The position numbers were made by a program, and so were the translations under genes. From NCBI GenBank assembly GCA_026874595.1, contig CM049309.1, positions 48,282,079 to 48,346,078 of the forward strand: DNA of 64,000 bases, given 5' to 3'. Under the pieces are notes generated by a model. The model worked only from the letters and a program-made list of their open reading frames with translations. It was not told the DNA's origin and did not search any database. Shown one piece after another: positions 36,483 through 47,069 of this stretch. The stretch comes from Sipunculus nudus (lineage: Eukaryota > Annelida > Sipuncula > Golfingiida > Sipunculidae). Every line of letters starts with the position of its first letter. Position 1 is the first letter of the stretch.

Positions 36483-37778
36483 ATGTTTCACATTAATATC
36501 CTCCTACATGTCTGGGTTTGCTCGAAATCAGGTTTGTAACTCAAATGGATCTAATGCAGTTCTGGGCCATGTATTCATAACGTTAAATACTTCTTTGTAA
36601 ATACCGAATAAATCGGCGATTGTATTTTGTTTATTGAAACATTTACGCTGTATGTATCATCTCTTTATGCAGCGTTTTCTTCAGGGAAAGAACTCACTAT
36701 TGGACCCGCTGTTTTAAATTGTACGGAGCTTGATTCGTGGCATAAACAGATTATTATTCCACATCCGCACACACCCGTGCAATAAGGAAACACTTATCCA
36801 GTGGTTCGGTTCACTTTTTTGCCAGGAGAAAAGGGAAGCTGCGTTTACAGATTTGGAGATCAGTTGCAACGTTGTTGAATGAATTTCGTGTGGTTGCTAG
36901 CACGCATGAGATCATGGTATCAAAATTAGGTATCCATCACGTGACACCACATTTCCCAATGACAATTCGTGATGGCGATTTCATCGGTTTCTACACAGAA
37001 CGTGCTGGTGTGATACCCTATGATGGCTTAGAATGTAAAGAGAATCCTGCAATGTACAAGAAAATAAAGAGTTCCAAGGTGATATCAAAAGACAAGTCAT
37101 TTATATTTTTTCCAAGTGTTGTTAAACCCTGCCGGAAATATTCTGTTCAGGTAATCTTACAAATCCCGAAAGAGGACAATGATGCTTGTAAGTATGATTA
37201 TTTTACCTCACTTATCTGATGCTGTAAATTATTCGTGCGGCTAGAATGATGCTTGTAATAGATTACTCTTATAATAATTATTATGGACATAATAATAAAT
37301 GATCACACACAAGACTGAATAGAGATTTAGCAATAAACGACTCTGACAAACATGACATGCAGATGCCTTGCGTAACAGGGCAAGAATTAATTAAATAGTG
37401 CACCCTGTAAAAAGTGTCATCTTAAATGTGTTATATAAAGAGTCCATTAATTATGTTTTCTGGACAACTGAGTAATGTTATTTTAGTGTTAATACAGTTG
37501 TAGGACAGTATCAAAATCCATTGAACGAAATGGGATGGATCCGAGTGTCGAGTGGTCGTATTGTAAGAGGGATTGTTTCTCAGTCCTTTCACGTCAAGAG
37601 TAGTATTACATGTGCTGCCATCTGCCAGTCTGAACCTTCGTGCAGGAGCTTCACTTATAGTGAAAGCGATATGTGTTGGCTGAATAGTGACGACCAAGAC
37701 AACGTAAATGGCCAGCAGATGGACGAAACAGCAGATTTTTACATTCTGAAAAGAAAAGCATCCAGTGATTATTACTGA
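36483..37778 (+). pseudogene. Secreted beta-domain + PAN gene, copy 3 (nonsense + frameshift)
   Basis: The exons correspond to those of the other copies: 36483-36531 (signal peptide MFHINILLHVWVCSKSG), 36673-37187 and 37504-37778, with phase-1 GT-AG introns of 141 and 316 bp. Two independent lesions lie close together in exon 2. A TAA at 36783-36785 stands where copy 1 has TTA. About 30 bp on, a T6 run (36815-36820) is one T short of the reading frame found in the other copies. After the lesions the frame is open again and keeps KLRLQIWR, LGIHHVTP, RDGDFIGFYT and KPCRKYSVQV. The PAN exon is intact (MGWIRVSSGR, four cysteines). The total spliced length is two over a multiple of three, as one deletion predicts. 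Splice sites and PAN exon are still good, so inactivation is recent or one lesion is a sequence error; the stop codon is not a homopolymer error. Confidence 0.78.
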
Positions 37779-37810
37779 ATCCTTTTTAACTGGGATTATC
37801 AAATGAACTA

Positions 37811-38392
37811 CTAATAAACCTTTTGCACGCGCATGCGCATTACGATCAACTATAAATAGACCTTTTGCACGTGCATGCGCATTGCGATCAATTACTAATA
37901 GACATTTTGCACGAGCATGCGCATTGCGGTCAACTAATAATAGACCTTTTGCACGAACATGCGCATTGTGATCAACAATAAATTGACCTTTTGCAAGAGC
38001 ATGCGCATTGCGATCACCTACAAATAGACCTTTTGCACGAGCATGCGCATTGCGATCAACTACTAATAGACATTTTGCACGAGCATGCGCATTGCGGTCA
38101 ACTAATAATAGACCTTTTGCACGAGCATGCGCATTGCGATCAACTACTAATAGACATTTTTGCACGAGCATGCGCATTGCGTTCAACTAATAATAGACCT
38201 TTTGCACGAGCATGCGCATTGAGATAAACTACTAATAGACATTTTGCACGAGCATGCGCATTGCGTTCAACTAATAATAGACCTTTTGCACGAGCATGCG
38301 CATTGCGATCAACTGCTAATAGACATTTTGCACGAGCATGCGCATTGCGTTCAACTACTAATAGACATATTGCACGAGCATGCGCACTGCGC
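37811..38392. repeat. 42-bp minisatellite, 14 units, just after copy 3
   Basis: Fourteen units of 42 bp (unit pattern TTTTGCACGAGCATGCGCAT + TGCGATCAACTACTAATAGACA). From unit 6 onward two variants alternate (ATCAACTACTAATAGACAT and GTCAACTAATAATAGACCT), giving an 84-bp higher-order period. One unit has an extra T near 38160. Because 42 is a multiple of three, long frames run through on both strands; these are not genes. The first unit begins at the AATAAA (37813-37818) that would be copy 3's poly(A) signal. Every unit contains the palindrome GCATGC within an NRF-1-like site. Confidence 0.93.
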
Positions 38393-38399
38393 GTGATGA

Positions 38400-39590
38400 T
38401 TGGCTGCAGTATATCGGTGAAGCGAGTCAGTGGTGGTGGGTTTGCAACTATTAAGGATATTCTAAAAAAATGAAACACTGAAACGTTTCCAGTTTTTTTT
38501 AACAAGGAGATTAATATATTCGTTAAATACAGTTGGTAACGACAATAACCGCCAGATTTGGGTATATTGGTAGGATTCCATTTAATACTCAATACATCTG
38601 AATTCAGATTGTCACTGGTTCACAACAACCTCCACAATTTGAAAAAGTTCCTATTTTCTTGCCTGTGTAAGGATATAAATCTTTTAGGGTTTAATAAGGG
38701 TATATCTATTAGCATTTATTCAGCATCGGAGAGACAATTGCTGTCAGCAAGGCCCTGTACCACGAATAACATAATTTACCTGTATGACAATAAACACACA
38801 CATAATCAAATAACTGCCATGAACTCCCACTTGAACATATCGGACATTCCAAATTTTAGATTAAAAGGCCTCTGGGTGACCTATTTTTGGAAAACATTTT
38901 AAGTAAACTGAGATTTTACCTTGTAACTATTATATTTTTCGATAGGTGATTTATTGAGATGTGTATTTCTGTTTATTCAAATATAAAGAACTTTATCGTT
39001 TTAATCACATATTCTGATATCTGAATACATGACATTTTGATATAGAGTTCACTATATAATATACTTTTTTCAATATATTTTACTCCTAGCTGTGGAATTA
39101 TCCAGGAATCTCAGAGTTACTGAACGACAGCACAAATATAGAAATTCACATTTGTTTGTCAGTTATAGATTATTTTGCACAGAACAATTGTTAACTCTTT
39201 TGAAACGGATGCAAATTATTGGAATAATATGGTAGTAATGGTAGTTCGAACATTTATGTTAACAGTTTTAATTTTGTTGTACATAAATTTCATATTCTTG
39301 TTAAGCGAAGCCATCGCCATCGCGTTATTCCATTATAGCATACGCTGCAAGGTAAAAGAAAAAAAGTGGCATGACACTGTAGATATTTGTACTGTAAATG
39401 TATTGCTGTGTTGTATTATGTTGTGTCAGTATCTGTGACTTTTCTCTATTCAAGAATAAAAATTATCACTTAATGGTGTAAAGTGGGATATTCAGGTCAA
39501 GCAAACGTATTCCAAATCTCATTATATTATCATATTAACTTCTGTGTCGAGAATATTGTGAAAACAAAATCAGTAACTTGTTACCCAAAT
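38400..39590. other. Non-coding interval
   Basis: No gene supported. AT-rich DNA between the minisatellite and the second LINE. A short + frame at 38558-38902 has no recognisable domain. Confidence 0.35.
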
Positions 39591-40646
39591 AGTTAACCAT
39601 GGGCACTAAAGAGCTCAGAGATTTACTAGATAAGAAAAAGAAACATTTACTAGATAAAGATAATATGCATCTGAGGAATGTAAAAAAGAGATGAAGAAAT
39701 GTATTTATATTTGTAAACAAAACTACAAGAATAAAGTAGAGGGCTTATTTGAGAGTAAAGATTCAAAATCAGCATGGAAAGGTTTAAAAACCCTTATCGG
39801 CTGCGTCAGGAAGACTGTCTTACCTGAACCAGAAAACATAAATGAGTATTGAATTGAACAAGTTCTGTGCCCGGTTTGACAAACATGATTTTTCAAATAT
39901 GTGTACATCTCTGCTAAATGATCAAGAATTGAAAGAAGACAGGGTTGATGATATAAATGTACAGGATGTTATGAAGGTCTTGAACAAAGTTAAAGTTGGC
40001 AAGGCCATGGGCCCAGAGAAATTGAGTGGAAAGGTGCTCAAAGTGGTAAGGGATTGGCACCCATATTCACCTGGTTGTTTCAAATTTCATTAATCACGGA
40101 TTATGTTCCAATTTTTTGGAAAAATTCAGAAATTATACCGCTGGCTAAAAACAATTCTCCAAAGGTTTTAAACGACCTAAGACCAGTGGCACTCACTGAA
40201 ATTGTCATTAAATGTTTTGAAATGATAATAAATGCGATGTTATGTAGACAAAATAAACAGAACCAAGACCCTTTACAATTTGCCTACACCACAAGGCGGA
40301 GTGTTGAGGATCCTAATATTCTAATCACACACAACATTCTAAAATTCCTTGATTCGCCTAGTAGCAATGGAAATAGCAAGTTTTATAAAAATCCTTTTTA
40401 TAGATTTTTCTAGCGCTTTTAATACAATTCAACCACACTAGCTTCTGAAAAAATCTTCTTAACTTGAATGTCAGCCCATCTATCATAAGGTGGACATATA
40501 GCTTCTTAACATCCAGGTGCCAGTTTGTCAAATCTGAGGAAAATCAAACAAAAACAGGTAGGTGATCCACAGGGATGCGTTCTCTCGCCCATATTATTCA
40601 CTTTATATACCAGTGACTGCAGGGTAACCTCTGAGAGTTGTAAATT

Positions 40647-40867
40647 TGTTAAAGATGCTAATACATGCTGAACCCGGGTGATATATGAGTGTCCCTTACC
40701 ACAATTACGACACGGTGTTGCTGTCACAGCACAGATCTTTCTTCCGTTCGCGCTGGACCCGATAAAGTTCTGATCCTCTTGTTGAACTTGACGCTTCTGC
40801 TCGCTTCCGGCTTCATGCGCCGGCGTCCTCATTCATTGACCTCTGACCCCAGGTTAAATCTTCTACA
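40647..40867 (-). repeat. 3' LTR (element reads on - strand)
   Basis: 221 bp, TG...CA ends, preceded by target copy AAATT (40642-40646). On the element's strand it lies downstream of the polypurine tract. Differs from its partner at about 15 positions, so the insertion is old. Confidence 0.85.
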
Positions 40868-40886
40868 CTCCCCCCCCCCCCCCCCG
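40868..40886 (-). other. Polypurine tract of the LTR element
   Basis: A run of 16 C on the + strand (G on the element's strand) ends two bases before the LTR. This is the expected position of the plus-strand primer in retrotransposon reverse transcription, and it fixes the orientation. Confidence 0.7.
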
Positions 40887-41796
40887 TTTTCTAAAAACAG
40901 AGGACATTTGCAGAAATACGTATATATATGTGGTGGTAAAGTACTATACTATGACCAGGGCGCTCTCAGTATAACACTGATTAATATATAGGCACCCGCT
41001 AAGCCAATAACCCGGGGAGGTATCGAGTACAGAGTGCATAACATCGTTTAGATTCAAGATCGCGGAGATAACATGGCCTATCAAGAAGTAACAGGGCAAA
41101 TGAAAAGTGAAATCGGTGCATTGCCACCGTACCCAGTGCATACAAGTACATCAATGAAATAATCTGTGCTAGTAGAAATAAGGTAACTAACAGAAACAGG
41201 TGCATGCATGAACCACTGGGCAACACACCACAGACCTATATATATCCAAGGCAGTCTTTGTCCTTAACAATAACATATATCATAGAAATTCCATTTACGA
41301 ACACCCCGGCCAACGTGAGACACCACAAGCGCTTTGTAAAAGCCCAGGATGCTCCCATGGCTGGACAAGACCTATCACTAGCTGTTGGTGACTACAGACC
41401 TACCTGCTCCACTACAAGTCGGTCCTAGCTACTAGCTTCACTCGCCGCTGACGACTACAAGCATACTTACTAACATGTAGGATCCGCATACAAGGGTGGT
41501 GCCGATACCTCCTGCCCCAACAATATTCCTACATATCTACATATTATATACGGGTCTAGCACCGATTACGGTGACTCCAAACCCCAGTTCCAATACACAT
41601 TAACAGTGAGGTCGAGCACCGATACCGGAGCCTCTAAACCTCACAAACACATACAGCTAATAGCCTACATGGAATACTGTGTCACAGAATGTCAAAACAG
41701 CCCGGCATCCATCAGTATCCAAACAGTATCGGCATCCATCCTATCAGCACCAAGTGGCGGTACTAATACATCCATCTCGCTTGACTTGGTCTTTCT

Positions 41797-43185
41797 TTAG
41801 TACCACTGTCTGCTCCTGACCACACTCACAAACTCATCTGCCGATATCACCGATGTTGCGGCGACCAATCCCTTTAAATCCGAAGTCGGCTCCACCATGA
41901 ACCCAGGATTTTTCCCTGTGATATCCGCGACTTGCACTGTCACTGGAACCACCGACACAGACCCAGGTGAGATGACGCTCTTTTTTGCTACCACTACCCT
42001 GTAAACCGGGTGGCTTACACCATCTACTCCCTTCTTGAAAGTGGCAGTAATGAAATTGTTATCTATACTCATTTCCCCGTAGCAAAATTGACTATACACT
42101 CCATTTCATACGAGTATTCTAATCCTAGCAACACAGGGTCCTGAATCTCTGCGGTGTAGACTGTCCACAATTCGGTGCGTTTCCCTAACTCCTTCCCTTC
42201 TTACTGCCGGTACCGTTTTGTCTGTATCCCAGACCCTTTAAGTACCACTTTTTTTCCGTGTATGTCTGTGAACCTTTCACCCAGGACAGCAGGGTTTCCT
42301 ACGGTGTCTTGTGCCGCACTATCCACAATAGCCTCACTCTTCTACCCATTAATCACTACTGATACTGACAGACTGCCACCCAGGAACCGTCTTGTGTGTA
42401 TCACATCCTCTTCGTTATCAACATCCGGGCCTTCCGCACTATCCGCGAGGTCGGTTTGTGTATGAGACGTTAGGCAAGGACTAGAAGAATTCTGTCTACT
42501 GGCGATAATGTGGTCGCCGTTAGACAGAGTTGTCCGATTGCCACTGATAGTATTAACCGCTACATCCTCATATTGACCCTTATCTGGTGAGGCCATAGGC
42601 GACTTACCTGGTACCAGATGACCTGCAGGGACTACATTGCTGGAAACTGACATGGAAGGAGTAACATCTACACCTTTATCCTGTATAAAGAAATCGCGAT
42701 TATCCTGTTAGCCTACCTGTGTAGTCGAGCGACGGCCACCTGTCTCGATCGTTATGAGTTTAAAGGGGATGGTGCACCCTCTGGTGCGGGCTTCGTACCG
42801 CTAACGGTTCCCGAAGCAGTCACTACCAGTCTTGGGTGGCTTTGTTGGACATTCTCGTGCAAAATGGCCGGACTTGTGACACCAGTAACATTCTAGCTGG
42901 TTTCTAGACGCACCCTAAGAATGCGGTTGCTATCGACCGCTTGGGTTGGTGTCAGTAGCCGGGCCCCTTCTGGCTGGTAGAAATTTGGCCCATGTGATGT
43001 GTCAGCTTCTCAATGGATTTCGCCATCACCTCCATAGAAACCTTCAAGTGAGTCATAAGCTTTTCCATCCTTTTGGCCAACGCGTCCACTGGGGTAGAAT
43101 GAGACTGTGCGGTCACTGCACGAAAGGTCGGGCATTCCTTTGTGACTTCTGGATTCAAATTCGAATTAAAAAAATATAATAGCAC
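41797..43185 (-). pseudogene. gag zinc knuckle and retropepsin relics of the LTR element
   Basis: Read right to left on the - strand: a helical gag-like segment (ALAKRMEKLMTHLK, 42952-43185); a CCHC zinc knuckle CYWCHKSGHFAREC near 42850-42897; a retropepsin-like active-site segment IVDSAAQDTV near 42310-42340, with D-S-A in place of D-T-G; and a following segment FVVARK-type to 41797 (VVAKKSVISPGS). Several stops interrupt the frame. The combination is that of a Ty3/gypsy-like gag-protease, and the rest of pol is missing. Not functional as written. Confidence 0.7.
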
Positions 43186-43283
43186 TATGTTACCTGAATT
43201 ACATTGAAATTACAAAACCCGAAAAAAAAATCACGATGTTATTTTATATACTGAAAAAATAAATAAATAATATGTGACCTGAA

Positions 43284-43340
43284 TTTCCGAAAAAAAGTCT
43301 TATAAAAAAATCACAGTGCCTTTGAGTTGCATAACCGAGG

Positions 43341-43385
<45 letters not shown>

Positions 43386-43632
43386 AATGTTGCATGGGTT
43401 TGCCTAGTGGAATAGAAAAATAAGAAAAATCCCACTTATCCTGAAGAACTGCCCTATCCCGAAAAAAAAATGTTTATTTAATTGCAAAGTGTACTGAAAA
43501 AAAGTCTTATAAAAAAATCACAGTGCCTTTGAGTTGCTTAACCGATGGGTATATATATATAATCACAATGTTGCATGGGTTTGCCTAGTAGAATAGAAAA
43601 ATAAGAAAAATCCCACTTATCCTGATGTTTAT
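43284..43632. repeat. Tandem duplication of ~200 bp in the LTR element leader
   Basis: AAAAAAGTCTTATAAAAAAA...GTGCCTTTGAGTTGC followed by a TA run and then ATGTTGCATGGGTTTGCCTA occurs at 43288-43440 and again at 43497-43625. The TA run is long in the first copy (43342-43382) and short in the second, so it expanded after duplication. Another (TA)n lies at 43880-43940. Confidence 0.8.
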
Positions 43633-43877
43633 TTAATTGCAAAGTGTACTGAAAATAAATAAATAAATAAAATTTCACTATGATACCTGGATTACACAGC
43701 AACTACTAAATACCATAAAATAAAATTAAAAAATAAATTTTAATTGACACCTTTAAAGTGAATGCAATGCCATCAAGTAAATGTGAGAAGCCTTGAATTG
43801 AGCTGCACCGTAATGTGTGTTTATAGCATTAATAATCACACTGTGACGCAATACTTTGCAAATATATCTCTCACCAG

Positions 43878-43940
<63 letters not shown>

Positions 43941-44490
43941 CCAACATAGACATATGATTCTGTTTCCGTGTAAGCTTTGCTCCAATTCAAACCAACGCCC
44001 TTATAAATTACTAAAGTCAGTAAGAGATGCCCTACAAGTCCATGTGCAAGATCAGTAATATACACCTTACTTTAACAATACGTGTTACCTGGTTACGCTA
44101 TTGTTAAGATATTTCCATGAACTGACAATTCTGTTCAAAGTCAGTAATAGAGACTGTTAGTATCACCTCAAAACGTTATGGTACTGTTTACATAACAGAC
44201 GTACACACCGGGTTCAGCAACCTCAGAGTTATACAAGACACAATGCTAATTGGCCAAATCAGTCAACAGGCAATCCCAGGCAAATGCACCGAGCCGGTGA
44301 CCTCTGACCTCGGTACGTTACCAGCCACAATTAACCACAACTTGGGCAAATCTCCGCACCTCCAATGATAAATAAGTCAGCCGAGTCAAAGCTACCAAAA
44401 AGTCTAACAATTGCCTTGTTTCCGGTTGCAAATCCACTCCGAATGGCTCTATTATTCTGTGCGCGGTCAGATGCATCGCGCCGGTGACCC

Positions 44491-44542
44491 TAGACCCAGT
44501 TGTGGCTCTGTTGGGAACACAACAGAGCCACAACTGGGTCTA
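44491..44542. mobile_element. 52-bp micro foldback element, complete copy
   Basis: Two perfect 23-base arms (TAGACCCAGTTGTGGC..., mirrored ...CACAACTGGGTCTA) around a 6-base spacer GGAACA. It is flanked exactly by a 9-bp direct repeat CGGTGACCC at 44482-44490 and 44543-44551. A shortened relative with its own, different flanking duplication lies at 7844-7882. This is close to the minimum size for a mobile element; a duplication of 8-9 bp points to the hAT, Mutator or Merlin superfamilies. Confidence 0.8.
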
Positions 44543-44747
44543 CGGTGACCCCTGACCTTCAAACAAACGTAGAAATCTGACGCAAAAAAGACCATTCGAC
44601 ATAATATTTCTCTATTAATCTCTACGACCTATTAAAGATTTCGTTCTTTATTCCCTAACTGATCAAATAAACCATAATGATGCGACCAAATTCCGCTAGC
44701 TCAAAATTCCGAAATTACCATTCTTAACAATTATTTTACGTTGGAGA

Positions 44748-44968
44748 TGTTGAAGATGCTAATACATGCTGAACCCGGGTGATATATGAGTGTCCCTTAC
44801 CACAATTACGACACGGTGTTGCTGTCACGGCAAAAATCGTTCCTCCATTCGCGCTGGACCCGGTAAAGTTCTGCTCCTCTTTTTGAACTTGACGCTTCTG
44901 TTCGCTTCCGGCCTCATGCGCCTGCGTCCTCATTCATTGACCTCTGACCCCAGGTCAAATCCTCTACA
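44748..44968 (-). repeat. 5' LTR (element reads on - strand)
   Basis: 221 bp, the partner of 40647-40867 and followed by AATT(G) of the duplicated target. Immediately after it, LINE sequence resumes with a lysine codon of IKYADE. Confidence 0.85.
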
Positions 44969-45689
44969 AATTGATCAAATACGCCGATGAAACGGCACTG
45001 ATTAGCCTCTGTAATAATTCAGACTTAGTTTATAGGTTAGAGGTACAAAGATTTGTGGAGTGGTTTGACAATAACTTCTTAGAACTCAATGTTAGGAAGA
45101 CAAAAGAAATGATTATAGATTATAGGTAAGGGAACAAAAACATGAACCTCTTACCATAAATGGCAAAACCGTGGAAAATGTGACAAAATACAAATATCTT
45201 GGTACAATAACAGACGAAAAATTTACAATTGAAGCTAATGTGCAAAACATTTATAAAAAGGCAAATATGAGATTGTTTTTCTTGAGAAAACTGTACCGGA
45301 TGAATGTTAAATTGATACGAAAATAATGGAACTTTTTTATATGTCTGTGATTCAGTCAGTTCTAACATTATGCATTACAAGCTGGTTCGGAAATTGTAAT
45401 ACAGCATCCGTAAAACAAACTGGGAAGAATTGTTCGTGCAGGGATAAAGTTGGGTCTCAAGAATGTAAAGCTGCTGAATGAACTCTATTGCTGCTGTGTC
45501 ACACGAAAGGCACAGTCTATCAGGGCTGATTCTACACATGAACTGTCTTGTTTATATGATACCCTAAGGTCGGGAAGAGGGCTAAGGGCTGAACATTGCC
45601 GCACAGCAAGATACAGGAAAAGTTTCATACTTACTAGTATTAGATTGTTAAATGGTAGAGAAAGCACTGTGATGTGATATAGTAATTGT

Positions 45690-46315
45690 ATATATTTTAT
45701 GTAGTATAGATCAGCTCACTCTTGCGTATGTATAATACCTGTGAAGTGCTATAATGCCAGTGATATACTTAATATAATGCCAGTTTTGTGCTATAATTGT
45801 CTGTGATGTGCTATAAAGTCTGTTCTTGATTCATGTACAATAGCTGTATAGGTGACTAATGTGCTGTAAATGCTTGCTTATCTTATCTAACGTGATTGCC
45901 TATGGAAAAAATATTAATATAGCTTTTACATAAAATGAGCCCAATTCCTGGAGGTAAAACATTTTTAAATGAAAACTATTTTTTCTATCTATTTTTCCAC
46001 AAAAATGTGTGATTTGTTCAAAAACTATTGGCACATCTATGAGAACTGTCAACTCAGCGGTGACGACACACAAAACAAATCACCTGTGACTAAAAATTCA
46101 AGATCTCAGTGAAATCACAGTATTTCTGCTAATGTCAGTGCCAAATTTTCAGGAGAGAATAAAAACAACATGCATTACTATATCTGACTTGTTGATAAAA
46201 TTTAGTCCGTGATGTCATACGTGTACGAGCCAATCAATTTAGGAAAAAGTCTGAGATCTTGTTGAAATCCCTCGTTCACACAACAAACACACGTGGAATA
46301 TGTTTACTTAACCTG

Positions 46316-46369
<54 letters not shown>

Positions 46370-46600
46370 CTTGTAAGAGTCCAAGCATTGTGGCCAATAT
46401 TTTATTTTCTGGAATTCACCAGTGTCACACAACATGGTAAATGAAATCAATATTTTTTATTCTTTGTGGTGATAAAAAAACGCTTGAAGCGTATAATAAC
46501 AGTAATAAATGTATCCGTATTTTCTTGTTATTGACACGCGTTTGATCGGATTACATAGTAATGAAATCTTGTGAATGTGGCCGACGAGAAAACAAGCCAG
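45690..46600. other. LINE tail and non-coding DNA with (TA)n
   Basis: AT-rich sequence after the LINE stop, containing repeated TGTGCTATAA(T/A)GTCTGT-like phrases (45750-45830), which may be the LINE 3' tail. A (TA)n run lies at 46317-46367. No gene. Confidence 0.4.
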
Positions 46601-46775
46601 TATGACGTGTCCATCTATCTAAAACGGAACGACGTGACGCGTTCATCTATTTAAAACAGGTCGACGTGACATGTCAATCTATCTGAAACAGGCCGACATG
46701 ACATATTCATCTATTTAAAACAGGTCAACGTGACGTGCCCATCTATATAAAACAGGCAACGTGACGTCTTCAAAA
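46599..46775. repeat. 32-bp minisatellite, about 5.5 units
   Basis: The unit GACGTGACGCGTTCATCTAT + TTAAAACAGGTC (32 bp) repeats at 46631, 46663, 46695, 46727 and 46758 (one unit of 31). Each unit carries GACGTGAC; the last reads GTGACGTC, a CRE-like palindrome. No gene nearby. Confidence 0.88.
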
Positions 46776-46799
46776 CACTGTATAAACCTGTTTTAAACA

Positions 46800-47029
46800 G
46801 GTAGCATTAACTTACCTAGTCCGTAAACAGTGCGTTTGGCATAATTTGTTACTGTCCGTTTTAGTCACATGCACTTAACACAGTGGTGGCGACGGTGGGG
46901 GGGGGGGGGGGTAGTAAGCATTAACGGACTCCTCCCCACCGTTGTTTAAGCATATATGTATATAACGTATTTACGTGAATTTAAAGCTCTGTAGAATATC
47001 CAAATTACAGAGAAAAGGGGCACGGGATT

Positions 47030-47069
<40 letters not shown>

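Larger units (their letters stand above)
40647..44968 (-). mobile_element. Non-autonomous LTR retrotransposon (gag-protease only), nested in a LINE
   Basis: Two 221-bp direct repeats (40647-40867 and 44748-44968) begin TGTT on the + strand and end CTACA, with about 15 mismatches by eye. The duplicated target AAATT is at 40642-40646 and 44968-44972. Orientation is - strand: the polypurine tract (G16 on that strand, 40870-40885) abuts the left LTR, and the gag zinc knuckle and protease relics read on the - strand. No reverse transcriptase, RNase H or integrase is present in the 3.9-kb interior, so it depended on another element in trans, like elements called TR-GAG. It contains microsatellites, an internal leader duplication and the 52-bp foldback at 44491. 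Confidence 0.85.
39590..45690 (+). mobile_element. Rex1/L2-like LINE relic, interrupted by an LTR element
   Basis: Reverse-transcriptase sequence in several frames on both sides of the LTR element. Left part: KSAWKGLKTLIG (about 39767), ELNKFCARFD (about 39850), VGKAMGPEKLSGKVL (about 39994), LNDLRPVALTEIVIKCFE (about 40168), DPLQFAY (about 40267), IDFSSAFNTIQ (about 40402) and GDPQGCVLSPILFTLYTSDC (about 40560). Right part: IKYADETALISL (about 44974), FVEWFDNNFLELNVRKTK (about 45052), KYKYLGTITDE (about 45188) and LKNVKLLNELYCCC (about 45453). The order and motifs match Rex1/Babar- or L2-type LINEs. The two halves join in the same frame across the insertion. Multiple frameshifts; dead. YADE replaces the usual YADD. 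Confidence 0.85.

Noticed and set aside
37431-38186. A 251-residue - strand frame, and further long frames on both strands, through the 42-bp repeat
   Set aside because: 42 is a multiple of three, so any frame without a stop in one unit stays open through the array. The repeats (ARAKGLLVVDRNAH) reflect DNA amplification, and part of the frame is antisense to the copy 3 PAN exon.
37811-38392. CRISPR-like array
   Set aside because: Units are contiguous repeats with no unique spacers, and this is animal DNA.
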